Assembly: GCA_017542305.1 (NCBI GenBank) | Contig: JAFXXK010000015.1 | Location: forward strand, 1 to 64,000 | DNA from: a bacterium | GTDB lineage: Bacteria > Cyanobacteriota > Vampirovibrionia > Gastranaerophilales > Gastranaerophilaceae | DNA: 64,000 nt | Reading direction: 5' to 3' | Shown: piece after piece, positions 17,697-26,280 of the stretch | Position numbering within the stretch: position 1 is the stretch's first letter | How the letters are laid out: each line of letters begins with the position of its first letter | Notes under the pieces: model-generated | Told to the model about the DNA's origin: nothing | The model's input: only the letters and a program-made list of their open reading frames with translations | Databases searched by the model: none | Made by a program: the position numbers and the translations under genes

Positions 17697-18992
17697 TTAC
17701 AGCGGCAATTTTATGCAAAATTCCGTTTCTACGTTTTCTTCACTTGTGACGGTTATTTCACCGCCATGCGCAAGAATAATTTGCTGCGAGAGATACAGTC
17801 CTAATCCGGTACCTATTTTACGGAATTTTTTAGATGCAGAATAATATTTATTGAATATTAAACCGATTTCTTTCTGCGGAATACCCTGACCGTAGTCGAT
17901 AACAGATATGGTTATAAATCCCGGAATTTCACCGACTTTTATTACTATGTCTTTTTTGGTATTACTGTGATAAATAGCATTGTTTATAAGATTTTTTATT
18001 ACACGCCCGAGCTGCATTGCATCAGCCGTTACTTTTATGTTTCTGCCTTTGGCAAGCTTTACCTTCAAACCTGCCTCCTGGGCAAAAGGCGTAGTTTCTT
18101 CAATTATACGTTCAAGGAAACCATTTAGCATAATATTTTCTTTGCGCAATTTTATACCGCTATCTTTTATCTTATATGTTTCCAAAACTATCTGAACCAG
18201 ATTAAGCAGCTCTTTATTTGATATTTGCATGTTCTTTAAAGCTACTTCCTGCTTCTGATTAATCTCACCAAATTTACCCTGAAGCAGGAAATCCAAAATA
18301 TTAGATTCGGCAACAATAGGCACCTTTAGGTCATGCGTTAATGTTGCTACAAAGTCTTCTTTTAAGGTTTCTATCTCTCTTTCATTGGTAACATCCTTAA
18401 TAATCAGAATATATCGTTTTTTATTGTCATCAATGGTTAGCTTTATCGAACTGACAATAAAGTTTCTGGTTGGGGTGTGTTTAATAAATACATCTTTGGC
18501 ATTCATTCTGTTAAGGTTAATCGAATCATCCTCAAACTGAATAAACTCTGTAATCTCTTTGCCGAGAATTGTAGTACCTTTTACTCCGAACCAATCAGTA
18601 ACTTTCGGGGTAGCTCTTAATATTACCATTTGTTCGTTAATAATCAGAATACCGTCGGACAGAGAGTTAATGACAGATTCAAGCAGTTTATTCTGACGCA
18701 TAAGTTCACCCTGATATTCAATAATCATTTTTTCTCTGTCATTAAGGGTTTCCACCATTCGGTTAATACTATCAGTAACATTTTGGTATGTAGGATGCTC
18801 AAGTTTTTCTATTTTTGTGGTTAAATCCCCGTAACGGATAGAGTTTACCGTATTGGTAACCGTTCCCAGATAGTCATTGATTTTTGACCAGCGCCTGTTC
18901 ATCTGTCTCGTTATCAGAAACAAAATCAAAAAAACTAAAATTATACTTAAATTAATTATATACCAGAGCATCTTTACTTTTATTAATCCCAA
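17697..18992 (-). CDS. Membrane sensor histidine kinase with PAS domain
   Basis: Sensor kinase of a two-component system. One membrane helix at residues 9-28 is followed by a HAMP-like linker (35-85), a PAS domain (about 105-200, SLSDGILIINEQ), the HisKA dimerisation helix with phosphoacceptor His220 in THDLKVP, and a HATPase domain (N-box NLINNAIYHS, G1 DYGQGIP, G2 GTGLGLYLS). There is almost no periplasmic part, so it probably senses an internal or membrane signal. No response regulator adjoins it. The start is uncertain: TTG at 18992 or ATG at 18971, neither with a strong ribosome binding site. It is divergent from the kdsC-like gene. Confidence 0.93.
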   Translation of the reverse strand: MGLIKVKMLWYIINLSIILVFLILFLITRQMNRRWSKINDYLGTVTNTVNSIRYGDLTTKIEKLEHPTYQNVTDSINRMVETLNDREKMIIEYQGELMRQNKLLESVINSLSDGILIINEQMVILRATPKVTDWFGVKGTTILGKEITEFIQFEDDSINLNRMNAKDVFIKHTPTRNFIVSSIKLTIDDNKKRYILIIKDVTNEREIETLKEDFVATLTHDLKVPIVAESNILDFLLQGKFGEINQKQEVALKNMQISNKELLNLVQIVLETYKIKDSGIKLRKENIMLNGFLERIIEETTPFAQEAGLKVKLAKGRNIKVTADAMQLGRVIKNLINNAIYHSNTKKDIVIKVGEIPGFITISVIDYGQGIPQKEIGLIFNKYYSASKKFRKIGTGLGLYLSQQIILAHGGEITVTSEENVETEFCIKLPL

Positions 18993-19074
18993 TCTGCCTA
19001 TATTGATAATTTATGATATAATTATATCAAATAGGGACAAAGTTGTTAAGAGTTTAAGAAAGCTGTATAAATAA

Positions 19075-19551
19075 ATGTTAAAATTACCTGATACAATAAA
19101 ATGGATAATAACCGACTTTGACGGCGTTATTACGGATAATTTTGTCTATATCAATGACGATTATACAATGACAAGACGTATAAATTTTCAGGACGTAATA
19201 GGTTTTAACAATTTACACAAAAACGGCTACGAAATAGCATTTATTTCCGGTGAAACAAATCCGGCTATGGATATTTTGGCAAAAAAGTTTGAAATAAAAG
19301 AAGTTCACACCAAAGTACATAATAAAATAGATATTCTAAAATCTCTGATAGATAAATATAAACTTTCACAGGAGGAATATCTGTATATTGGTGATGACAT
19401 TAATGATTTGGAATGTCTGAACTTTGCAAAATACAGAATTACCGTTCCGCATGCCGTAGACAAAGTTGAAGCGGTAAACGGAATCCAAATAACGGAAAGA
19501 GAAAGCGGTTTTGGAGCTTTCAGGGAGGTAGCTGATTGTTTGATAAAATAA
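19075..19551 (+). CDS. KdsC-like HAD phosphatase
   Basis: A 158-residue capless HAD phosphatase of the KdsC type, which removes phosphate from KDO-8-phosphate in lipopolysaccharide synthesis; relatives act on sialic-acid or similar sugar phosphates. Seen: DFDGVITDN with nucleophile Asp14 and general acid Asp16, FISGETN (motif II), GDDINDLECL (motif IV), and the C-terminal SGFGAFREVAD typical of KdsC. The gene overlaps the next TPR gene by 16 bp. The presence of lptB and an LptF/G permease in the window is consistent with an LPS-making cell. The substrate is inferred from family only. Confidence 0.85.
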   Translation: MLKLPDTIKWIITDFDGVITDNFVYINDDYTMTRRINFQDVIGFNNLHKNGYEIAFISGETNPAMDILAKKFEIKEVHTKVHNKIDILKSLIDKYKLSQEEYLYIGDDINDLECLNFAKYRITVPHAVDKVEAVNGIQITERESGFGAFREVADCLIK

Positions 19552-21029
19552 GAGAGATAATCAATCGAATACTTAATTTAAATAAAACTCTTGATAATTA
19601 CAAAAAAGAAGCTGTAGTAGAGGCTTTGCCGTCATTAGCTTATGTTAACAGAGCAAAAAAATGTATCGATCGCGGGGAATTTGACAAAGCCAAAAAAATC
19701 CTTGAAGAAGCAATGGAATTGCCGCAGGAGGATGCTCTTGTTTATAAATATCTTGGTATAGTCTGCGATAAAACGGGAAGACTTGCGGAAGCAATTACCG
19801 CATTCAAAAAGTCCGCTAATATTAATGATGCAGATAAAGAAATCTGGCGTTTTCTCGGCTTTGCTTTAATGAACAGCAATAAGTGCGAAGAAGCTATCGA
19901 ATCCTTTGAAAACGCAAATAAAATTAACCCTGCCAACACAGATGTTTTTGCAGGTTGGGGCATGGCTTTAATGAAGCTAAAACGATACAACGAAGCCCAC
20001 GAAAAATTTATGGAATCCGTAAGACTTAACAGATATAACTTTATGGCACTTCTATTAGCAGCGATTATGGAAGTCAGAACGGGACAATACAACGAAGCTG
20101 AAGCAAAACTAAACTTCCTTGCAAATGTTAATCCGAATGAAACAAATACTTATGAATACGCAAATTTAAAATACATTAAAAAAGACTATGACAGTGCAAT
20201 TCACTATGCCAAAAAAGCACTTGAATTTAATCCGAACATGCTGCCTGTGTATCTGTTACTCGGAAAATTGTATGCAATAAAGGGTGACAAAAAAGCAAGT
20301 CTTACTGCTTACGAAACCGCAAAAGAAAGGAAGCTCGAATCTCCGCATTTATATTTTGACTGGGCAATAACAATGCAAATGTACGAAAATTATGAACAGG
20401 CAAAACTATATTTCCTTAAAGCATTATCCTTCGCACCCGGAGAAGAAGAAGCAAATGCAGGTTTAGCTTTGACGGAAGCTTGTCTTGGAAATATCGATGA
20501 AGCCGAACTGCTTATTAAAAATATAAAATCATTAAATGATGAAAATTATTTATACGCAAAAGCAACTGCAGTTATTGCAATGTATAGGAATGATTTTAAT
20601 ACAGCAATAACAAAATTAAAAAACATTCAGGACAAAATGTTTTTTGATAATACGATAAACCTGTTTATTGCCGTATGCTATGATGAATTAAAAGATATAA
20701 ACAATGCAAAAGAATATTATGAAAATGCTCTTTTGAGTGCAGGAGATAATCTGAAAGTATATTTAAAATATGCGGATTTTCTTATAAAACATAATGATTA
20801 CGAATCTGCGCAAAGAAAATTAAATCGGGCATTAAAACTGAATGAAAATAATATTGACGTATTAAATAAATTATTTCATGTAGGTTACATACTTGTCAAA
20901 GAAAAAGATTCAGAATATAATATGAAAGAAACATTGGCAATTGCAGACAAAATAATTTCAATTGACAATGAAGCGTTTCTTTACCCTGAAGAACGGGAAG
21001 ACTTGGAGAATATTTTAAAGAACAGGTAA
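19536..21029 (+). CDS. Tetratricopeptide-repeat protein
   Basis: A soluble scaffold of about a dozen TPR units in 497 residues, for example ALVYKYLGIVCDKTGRLAEA, IWRFLGFALMNSNKCEEAIE and YLLLGKLYAIKGDKKAS. No signal peptide, membrane segment or catalytic domain is visible, so a protein-binding role is all that can be said. TTG at 19536 follows GGGAGG with good spacing and overlaps the end of the kdsC-like gene; lysC follows after 5 bp. These three genes therefore probably share a transcript, although their functions look unrelated. Confidence 0.88.
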   Translation: MFDKIREIINRILNLNKTLDNYKKEAVVEALPSLAYVNRAKKCIDRGEFDKAKKILEEAMELPQEDALVYKYLGIVCDKTGRLAEAITAFKKSANINDADKEIWRFLGFALMNSNKCEEAIESFENANKINPANTDVFAGWGMALMKLKRYNEAHEKFMESVRLNRYNFMALLLAAIMEVRTGQYNEAEAKLNFLANVNPNETNTYEYANLKYIKKDYDSAIHYAKKALEFNPNMLPVYLLLGKLYAIKGDKKASLTAYETAKERKLESPHLYFDWAITMQMYENYEQAKLYFLKALSFAPGEEEANAGLALTEACLGNIDEAELLIKNIKSLNDENYLYAKATAVIAMYRNDFNTAITKLKNIQDKMFFDNTINLFIAVCYDELKDINNAKEYYENALLSAGDNLKVYLKYADFLIKHNDYESAQRKLNRALKLNENNIDVLNKLFHVGYILVKEKDSEYNMKETLAIADKIISIDNEAFLYPEEREDLENILKNR

Positions 21030-21034
21030 ATAAA

Positions 21035-22300
21035 TTGAGAAGGATTATTGTTCAAAAGTTTGGCGGTACATCGGTTGCCGACACAGATAAGATAAAGAAT
21101 GTTGCACGCACCGTTATCAAAGAAAAAGAAAACGGTAACGATGTAGTGGTTGTTGTGTCAGCAATGGGTCACACCACCGATTACCTCGTAAAAATGGCAA
21201 AAGATATATCTCCGCTTCCGTCAGGTCGTGAAATGGACATGCTTTTATCTACGGGAGAAGGGGTTTCTATAGCACTTCTTGCAATGGCAATACAGGCTCA
21301 GGGGTATGACGCAATCAGCTATAACGCAATGCAGGTCGGAATTATGACCGAAAATGTTCATACAAAAGCCCGTATTGTAAAAATTGAAACCGAAAAATTA
21401 AAGAAAAATCTGAACGAGGGAAAAATAATTGTTGTAGCAGGTTTTCAGGGCGTAACCGAACATGGTGAAATTACTACACTCGGCAGAGGCGGTTCTGATA
21501 CTTCGGCGGTAGCTTTGGCAGCAGCCTTGAATGCAGAACGCTGCGATATTTACACAGACGTTGAAGGGGTTTACACAACGGATCCGAGAATTGTCCCGAA
21601 CGCTACAAAATTAAAACAGATTTCATGTGAAGAAATGCTTGAATTGGCACATGCCGGAGCGAACGTACTTCATCCCAGAAGCGTTGAAACCGCGAAATTA
21701 AATCATGTTCCGCTTAGAGTCAGAAGCAGTTTCAAAACAGACGATTTAGGTACTTTGATATTAGGAGTTGAAAAAATGGAAATAGACAGACCCGTCACCG
21801 GCGTTGCCGCAGATTTGTCACAAACAAGAGTTGTAGTATGTGATGTTCCCGATATTCCGGGACAGGCTGCAAATATATTTACAAAATTAGCAAAAGAAAA
21901 TATTTCTGTAGACATGATTATTCAGTCATACGCAAGAAAAGTTTCAAATACAAACGATATTGCGTTTACTGTTGATTCTGCAGATACGGATAAAACAGTT
22001 GCAACACTAAATGCGCTGAAAGATGAGCTTAAATGCGGCGAAATTCAGGTAGATAAGGAAATCGCAAAGGTTTCTATCGTAGGTGCAGGCATGATTGACA
22101 GACCCGGTATTGCATCATCAATGTTTGATACTTTGGCAAAACTCGGTGTAAACATAAAAATGATTTCAACAAGTGAAATTAAGATTAGTTGTCTTGTTAA
22201 CAAAGAAGATGCAAACAAAGCAGTAAAAGCTCTGCATGAAGAATTTGGACTTGCTAGTGATGTGGTGGCAGAAGTAAAAGGTGACCTGCCCAACATATAA
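21035..22300 (+). CDS. lysC: Aspartate kinase
   Basis: Phosphorylates aspartate, the first step to lysine, threonine, methionine and diaminopimelate. Seen: catalytic start VQKFGGTSVAD, GRGGSDTSAVALAAAL, YTDVEGVYTTDPR and HPRSVE, then two ACT domains in the C-terminal 150 residues (VVCDVPDIPGQAANIF; VSIVGAGMIDRPGIASSMF). This is the monofunctional, ACT-regulated type, so end-product feedback is expected. Length 421 residues is normal. The TTG start lies six bases after the TPR stop codon, with an AGG upstream. Confidence 0.96.
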   Translation: MRRIIVQKFGGTSVADTDKIKNVARTVIKEKENGNDVVVVVSAMGHTTDYLVKMAKDISPLPSGREMDMLLSTGEGVSIALLAMAIQAQGYDAISYNAMQVGIMTENVHTKARIVKIETEKLKKNLNEGKIIVVAGFQGVTEHGEITTLGRGGSDTSAVALAAALNAERCDIYTDVEGVYTTDPRIVPNATKLKQISCEEMLELAHAGANVLHPRSVETAKLNHVPLRVRSSFKTDDLGTLILGVEKMEIDRPVTGVAADLSQTRVVVCDVPDIPGQAANIFTKLAKENISVDMIIQSYARKVSNTNDIAFTVDSADTDKTVATLNALKDELKCGEIQVDKEIAKVSIVGAGMIDRPGIASSMFDTLAKLGVNIKMISTSEIKISCLVNKEDANKAVKALHEEFGLASDVVAEVKGDLPNI

Positions 22301-22319
22301 TTTTATAGGCTAAATGTAA

Positions 22320-23147
22320 TCAGGCAACAATACTTTGTTGAAGTCTTGACGCACGAGATTCAGAGAAGATGTTTTTCAGTTTCATAATTGCCTGTGCGTG
22401 AAGCTGACAAACTCTTGATTCGGAAACATTTATTGTTTCCCCAATTTCTTTTAATGTCATATTTTCCTGATAATAAAGAACCATTATGACTCTTTCTCTT
22501 TCCGGTAACTTTTTCAATGCCCTCTCCAATTCACTTTTTACATTTTTTTCTTCTGCTTTTTCCTGAGGATTTAATGTATTTGTATCCTCAATTGTATCTA
22601 TAATTTCAACACTATCTTCCGAGGTACCTTTCTTGTCATAGATAGAAGTCATCGTAGTATCTTCGGCAAGCAGCTGGTTAATTTTTTCAGGATCCATTTC
22701 CAGATAATCGGCAACTTCTTTTGTGGTCGGCATTCGCCCTAATTCCTGCTTTAATGCTTCCTGAGCGTTTTTTATATCTTTTATTTTTTTCCTGATACTG
22801 CGGGGAAGGAAATCTTCTTCCCTGATTTTATCGATTATCGCCCCTCTGATTCTTATAAGAGCATAAGTTTCAAATCTGGTATTTTTTTGGACGGAATATC
22901 TTTCGATTGCATTAATTAAGCCTTCTATACCATAACCTGCAATATCTTCTATGGAAACAGTTGCCGGTAAAGTTACTCTGACTCTGCCGACTACATATCT
23001 GACGAGGTAAATATACTGAACAATCAGGGTATCTCTGAGCTGCTTATTTGTTTTGTCAGACAAATAACGCCCCCATAGTTCTGTCAGTTCGTCCTCCGGA
23101 AGTCTTTTGATATTATTGTATGATGTAAAATCAAAATTTTGACTCAT
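22320..23147 (-). CDS. FliA/WhiG-family sigma factor
   Basis: Alternative sigma-70-family factor of 275 residues with regions 2, 3 and 4. Region 2 contains YLVRYVVGRV and DIAGYGIEGLINAIERY, then FETYALIRIRGAIIDKIREEDFLP, a hallmark of the FliA/WhiG/SigF group. Region 3 follows (QEALKQELGRMPTTKEVADYL), and region 4 has ERALKKLPERERVIMVLYYQ and the helix-turn-helix LKEIGETINVSESRVCQL. No region 1 is present. No flagellar genes are in the window, so its regulon may be motility, sporulation-like or stress-related. It is convergent with lysC with only 19 bp between. Confidence 0.9.
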   Translation of the reverse strand: MSQNFDFTSYNNIKRLPEDELTELWGRYLSDKTNKQLRDTLIVQYIYLVRYVVGRVRVTLPATVSIEDIAGYGIEGLINAIERYSVQKNTRFETYALIRIRGAIIDKIREEDFLPRSIRKKIKDIKNAQEALKQELGRMPTTKEVADYLEMDPEKINQLLAEDTTMTSIYDKKGTSEDSVEIIDTIEDTNTLNPQEKAEEKNVKSELERALKKLPERERVIMVLYYQENMTLKEIGETINVSESRVCQLHAQAIMKLKNIFSESRASRLQQSIVA

Positions 23148-23281
23148 TATCCACCCAAGATTGTGTTTCCATATTTTATTCTATACATTTAGAAATTATA
23201 GTCATCATTTAAAAAGATGATAAAAATTTTTCAGCGTAATTTGTTGGGATGATATAGAAAATTTTTGGATATTATCATTAA

Positions 23282-23310
23282 TTTACTTTTAATATTTTTT
23301 GTTATACAAT
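23282..23310 (+). promoter_or_regulatory. Likely pnp promoter
   Basis: TTTACT at 23282-23287, 17 nt, then TACAAT at 23305-23310. Transcription would start near 23317, giving a leader of about 80 nt before the preferred pnp start, enough to contain both hairpins at 23342-23383. Confidence 0.5.
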
Positions 23311-23341
23311 GATATTGAACATTTGGAAGTGGATAACTAAT

Positions 23342-23383
23342 GCGTAAGAAAATACGCAAGTCTGGCGGCAGTTCACGTCAGAC
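23342..23383 (+). promoter_or_regulatory. Double hairpin in the pnp leader
   Basis: Hairpin 1 is GCGTA/TACGC (23342-23346 with 23353-23357). Hairpin 2 is GTCTGGCG/CGTCAGAC (23360-23367 with 23376-23383, one G-U pair). They lie 14 nt before the pnp start codon. In E. coli the pnp leader stem is cut by RNase III and then degraded with PNPase for autoregulation; the layout here is comparable, but the mechanism is inference. Confidence 0.6.
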
Positions 23384-23396
23384 AAGAAAGGAAATT

Positions 23397-25538
23397 ATGG
23401 CAATACCGGAAACTAAAAAATTCGAAATTGAAATCGGCGGTAAAACGGTTACCGTTGAAACCGGGAAGTATGCAAATTCTACTAATGGTTCTGTTACAGT
23501 AAGATGTGGTGATACAATGTTATTTGTTCACTGTGTTGTTTCTAAAGAACCTCGTGTAGGTATCGATTTCTTCCCATTACTTATTGATTATGAAGAAAGA
23601 ATGTCAGCTATCGGACGTATCCCCGGCGGTTATAACCGTTCTGAGGGTAAGGCAAGCGATAAAGCTATTCTTATTTCACGTTTGATAGACAGACCTATAA
23701 GACCTTTATTCCCTAAAGGTTACAGAAATGATATTCAGATTGTTGCTCAGTTATTCAGCTATGATCAGGAAAATCAACCCGATACATTGGCTATGCTCGG
23801 AGCATCTTGTGCATTAATGCTTTCAGGCGCACCGTTTGAAGGCCCTATCGGCGCAGTCAGAGTTTCTAAAGATGAAAACGGAAATATGATTGCTAACCCG
23901 ACTCACCAGCAGGCTGACAAATCTGATTTGGACATTGTTGTCGCAGGTACTCACGACTCCGTAATCATGGTTGAAGCAGGATGTAAATTCGTAACAGAAG
24001 ACGACATTATGAACGCTGTTGAATTTGCTCAGGTTGAAATCAGAAAACAATGTGAAGCTCAGGTTGCTTTTGCACAGGCTTGCGGCGTTGTTAAGGAAGA
24101 ATTCGTTAACCCTTACGATACAACAGAATTGAAAAATATAATTGACGAAGTTGCTCACGATATGATTTTTGATGCATATCACAACTTCGACAGAGAATAC
24201 AGACAAAATAAACTGGAAGAAGCTAAAAAACTTGTTAAAGAAAAAGTTGAAGCACTTCCTGAAGATCACTATATTAAGAAAATTATTGAAGAAACAGGCA
24301 TCGACTTTGTTGCAGAAGAATTCAAAAACGCAGAAAAGAAAATTATGCGTGCAATGATTCTTGATGAAGGCGTCAGAGCTGACGGCAGAAAACCGACCGA
24401 AGTTCGTCCTATCTGGTGCGAAGTAGGTGTTATTCCGAGAGCTCACGGGTCAGCCGTATTCACAAGAGGTCAGACACAAATTCTTTCGGTTGCAACTCTT
24501 GCAGGTCCGGGTATGAAACAGGAACTCGACGGAGTTGATCCCGAAACTGAAAAAACATATATGCATAAATATATCTTCCCCGGATTTTCAGTAGGTGAAG
24601 TTAAACCATTAAGAGGACCGGGCAGACGTGAAGTTGGTCACGGAAACTTAGCTGAAAGAGCTAACGTTCCGGCATTACCTTCTCAGGAAGAATTCGGTTA
24701 TACAATCCGTGTAACTTCAGATGTACTTGAATCAAACGGTTCTACATCAATGGGTTCAACTTGCGGAAGCTCAATGGCATTAATGAACGCAGGCGTTCCC
24801 GTAAAATGTATGATAGGCGGGGTTGCAATGGGTATGATTACCGAACCCGGCAGAGAACCTGTTGTATTAACCGATATTCAGGGCATTGAGGACTTCCTCG
24901 GCGATATGGACTTCAAAGTTACAGGTAATGACACAGGCATTACAGCATTACAAATGGATATGAAAGCTAAAGGCATCGCTAACGATACTTTAAGAAGAGC
25001 ATTGGCTCAGGCAAAAGAAGGCAGATTACATATCTTATCTAAAATGAGAGAAGTAATTACCGAACCCGGACCGCTTTCACCGTTTGCACCTGCTATTACC
25101 ACTATGACAATTCCTGTTGAAGATATCGGAACAGTTATCGGACCCGGCGGAAAACAAATCCGTGCAATTATTGATGCTTCAGGTGCCGAAATCGATATTC
25201 AGGATACCGGTGTTGTAACAATTACATCTAATGATCAGGAAGGCGCTCAAATTGCAACAAGAATGATTAAAGAACTTACATTTAAACCTGAACCCGGAAT
25301 GGTTGTAAAAGGTAAAGTTGTAAGAATCATTCCGATAGGTGCATTTGTAGAACTCGCTCCCGGTAAAGACGGTATGGTTCACATTTCACAAGTTTGCAAC
25401 GAGAGAATTGAAACCATCGAACCGCATTTGAACGTAGGTGACGAAGTTATCGTTAAGGTTATAAAGATTGACGATAAAGGCAGAGTTAACCTTACTATCA
25501 AAGGTGTAAGCGACGAAGAAAAAGCTCAGTTTAACTAA
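23397..25538 (+). CDS. pnp: Polyribonucleotide nucleotidyltransferase (PNPase)
   Basis: 3'-to-5' phosphorolytic exoribonuclease of RNA decay. Two RNase PH domains (about 10-210 and 310-540) frame a helical linker; a KH domain (IGPGGKQIRAIIDASGAEI) and an S1 domain (GMVVKGKVVRIIPIGAFVEL) end the protein. Other landmarks are FFPLLIDYEER, GGYNRSEG, RPIRPLFPKGY and TSTMGSTCGSS-like GSTSMGSTCGSS. I start it at ATG 23397 (MAIPETKKFE), which has AAGGA 4 nt upstream, giving 713 residues; an in-frame ATG at 23340 would translate the leader hairpins. A strong terminator follows. rpsO, the usual neighbour, is not here. Confidence 0.97.
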   Translation: MAIPETKKFEIEIGGKTVTVETGKYANSTNGSVTVRCGDTMLFVHCVVSKEPRVGIDFFPLLIDYEERMSAIGRIPGGYNRSEGKASDKAILISRLIDRPIRPLFPKGYRNDIQIVAQLFSYDQENQPDTLAMLGASCALMLSGAPFEGPIGAVRVSKDENGNMIANPTHQQADKSDLDIVVAGTHDSVIMVEAGCKFVTEDDIMNAVEFAQVEIRKQCEAQVAFAQACGVVKEEFVNPYDTTELKNIIDEVAHDMIFDAYHNFDREYRQNKLEEAKKLVKEKVEALPEDHYIKKIIEETGIDFVAEEFKNAEKKIMRAMILDEGVRADGRKPTEVRPIWCEVGVIPRAHGSAVFTRGQTQILSVATLAGPGMKQELDGVDPETEKTYMHKYIFPGFSVGEVKPLRGPGRREVGHGNLAERANVPALPSQEEFGYTIRVTSDVLESNGSTSMGSTCGSSMALMNAGVPVKCMIGGVAMGMITEPGREPVVLTDIQGIEDFLGDMDFKVTGNDTGITALQMDMKAKGIANDTLRRALAQAKEGRLHILSKMREVITEPGPLSPFAPAITTMTIPVEDIGTVIGPGGKQIRAIIDASGAEIDIQDTGVVTITSNDQEGAQIATRMIKELTFKPEPGMVVKGKVVRIIPIGAFVELAPGKDGMVHISQVCNERIETIEPHLNVGDEVIVKVIKIDDKGRVNLTIKGVSDEEKAQFN

Positions 25539-25556
25539 TAGAGTTAAATCATACAA

Positions 25557-25586
25557 AAAGAACCGTCCTGAATTGGACGGTTCTTT
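25557..25586. terminator. Rho-independent terminator after pnp
   Basis: AAAGAACCGTCC and its complement around TGAATT, then T-run; also usable by the convergent gene at 25609. Confidence 0.92.
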
Positions 25587-25608
25587 TATTTATAAAAATA
25601 ATACTGAA

Positions 25609-26280
25609 TTAAACTTCTTTAGTATCTTTTACCTGTTCACTTGCAACTTTATCAGCAACAGCCATTCTCAACAGATTTGTTTCAGGATTCATAGCCCCGG
25701 TACTGCTGATATTGGATTTGCTCATAAAATACGGCGGGATATATGGGCTGCTGTCTGATGCAAGCTGATTTCTGTTCCCTCTTTCGAAGGTTTCACCCGG
25801 ATAAAGTTTTGGTCTGATTAAACCGATTTCTTTTGATTTATCGCCTACAGGGACTGAGAAGAACGGGGAAACTCCGCGTTTGATTAGGTACTGACAGATG
25901 ATTACCGAGAACAATGCAACTGCACCTTCAGCGAGTCCTGCTTTATGTTTGAGTAATTTCATTACAGCCTTACTATCAGTGCTTGCAAGTCTTGTATCCA
26001 AATCATGGAAGAAGTGTTTCATAAGTTTTGAATCAACCACTTTCTTCATCATTGTTTCAATAGGTTTAACGGCTAATAACTGTAAACCTACGTTGATAAT
26101 ACCGTTTGCAAGGTCATAATTCGCAACATCGGCTCTTTGCTGAGGTGTCATCTTTTTATTACTTCTTGCCTGACTTACATACAGGTAACAACCGACCGCA
26201 TCTTTTAAAATAAGAGAAGTTGCGATTTTACAGGTTGGTGAAATATCTGCCATTGATTTCCAAACTTTATTTACGTTCAT
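25609..26280 (-). CDS. Orphan membrane-associated protein
   Basis: I do not recognise a family. The 223 residues contain two or three weakly hydrophobic helices (for example GIINVGLQLLAV and GAVALFSVIICQYLI) and a polar, Ser/Pro/Asn-rich C terminus. The N terminus (VNKVWKSMADISPTCKIATS) has no signal peptide. Its ATG overlaps the stop of the upstream gene (TAATG), so it is translationally coupled to the 26280-27482 orphan, suggesting that the two products act together in the membrane. Confidence 0.7.
   Translation of the reverse strand: MNVNKVWKSMADISPTCKIATSLILKDAVGCYLYVSQARSNKKMTPQQRADVANYDLANGIINVGLQLLAVKPIETMMKKVVDSKLMKHFFHDLDTRLASTDSKAVMKLLKHKAGLAEGAVALFSVIICQYLIKRGVSPFFSVPVGDKSKEIGLIRPKLYPGETFERGNRNQLASDSSPYIPPYFMSKSNISSTGAMNPETNLLRMAVADKVASEQVKDTKEV

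Noticed and set aside
23340-23396. Upstream start of pnp giving 19 extra residues
   Set aside because: The extra residues are translated hairpins, are not part of known PNPase N termini, and the ATG at 23397 has the better ribosome binding site.
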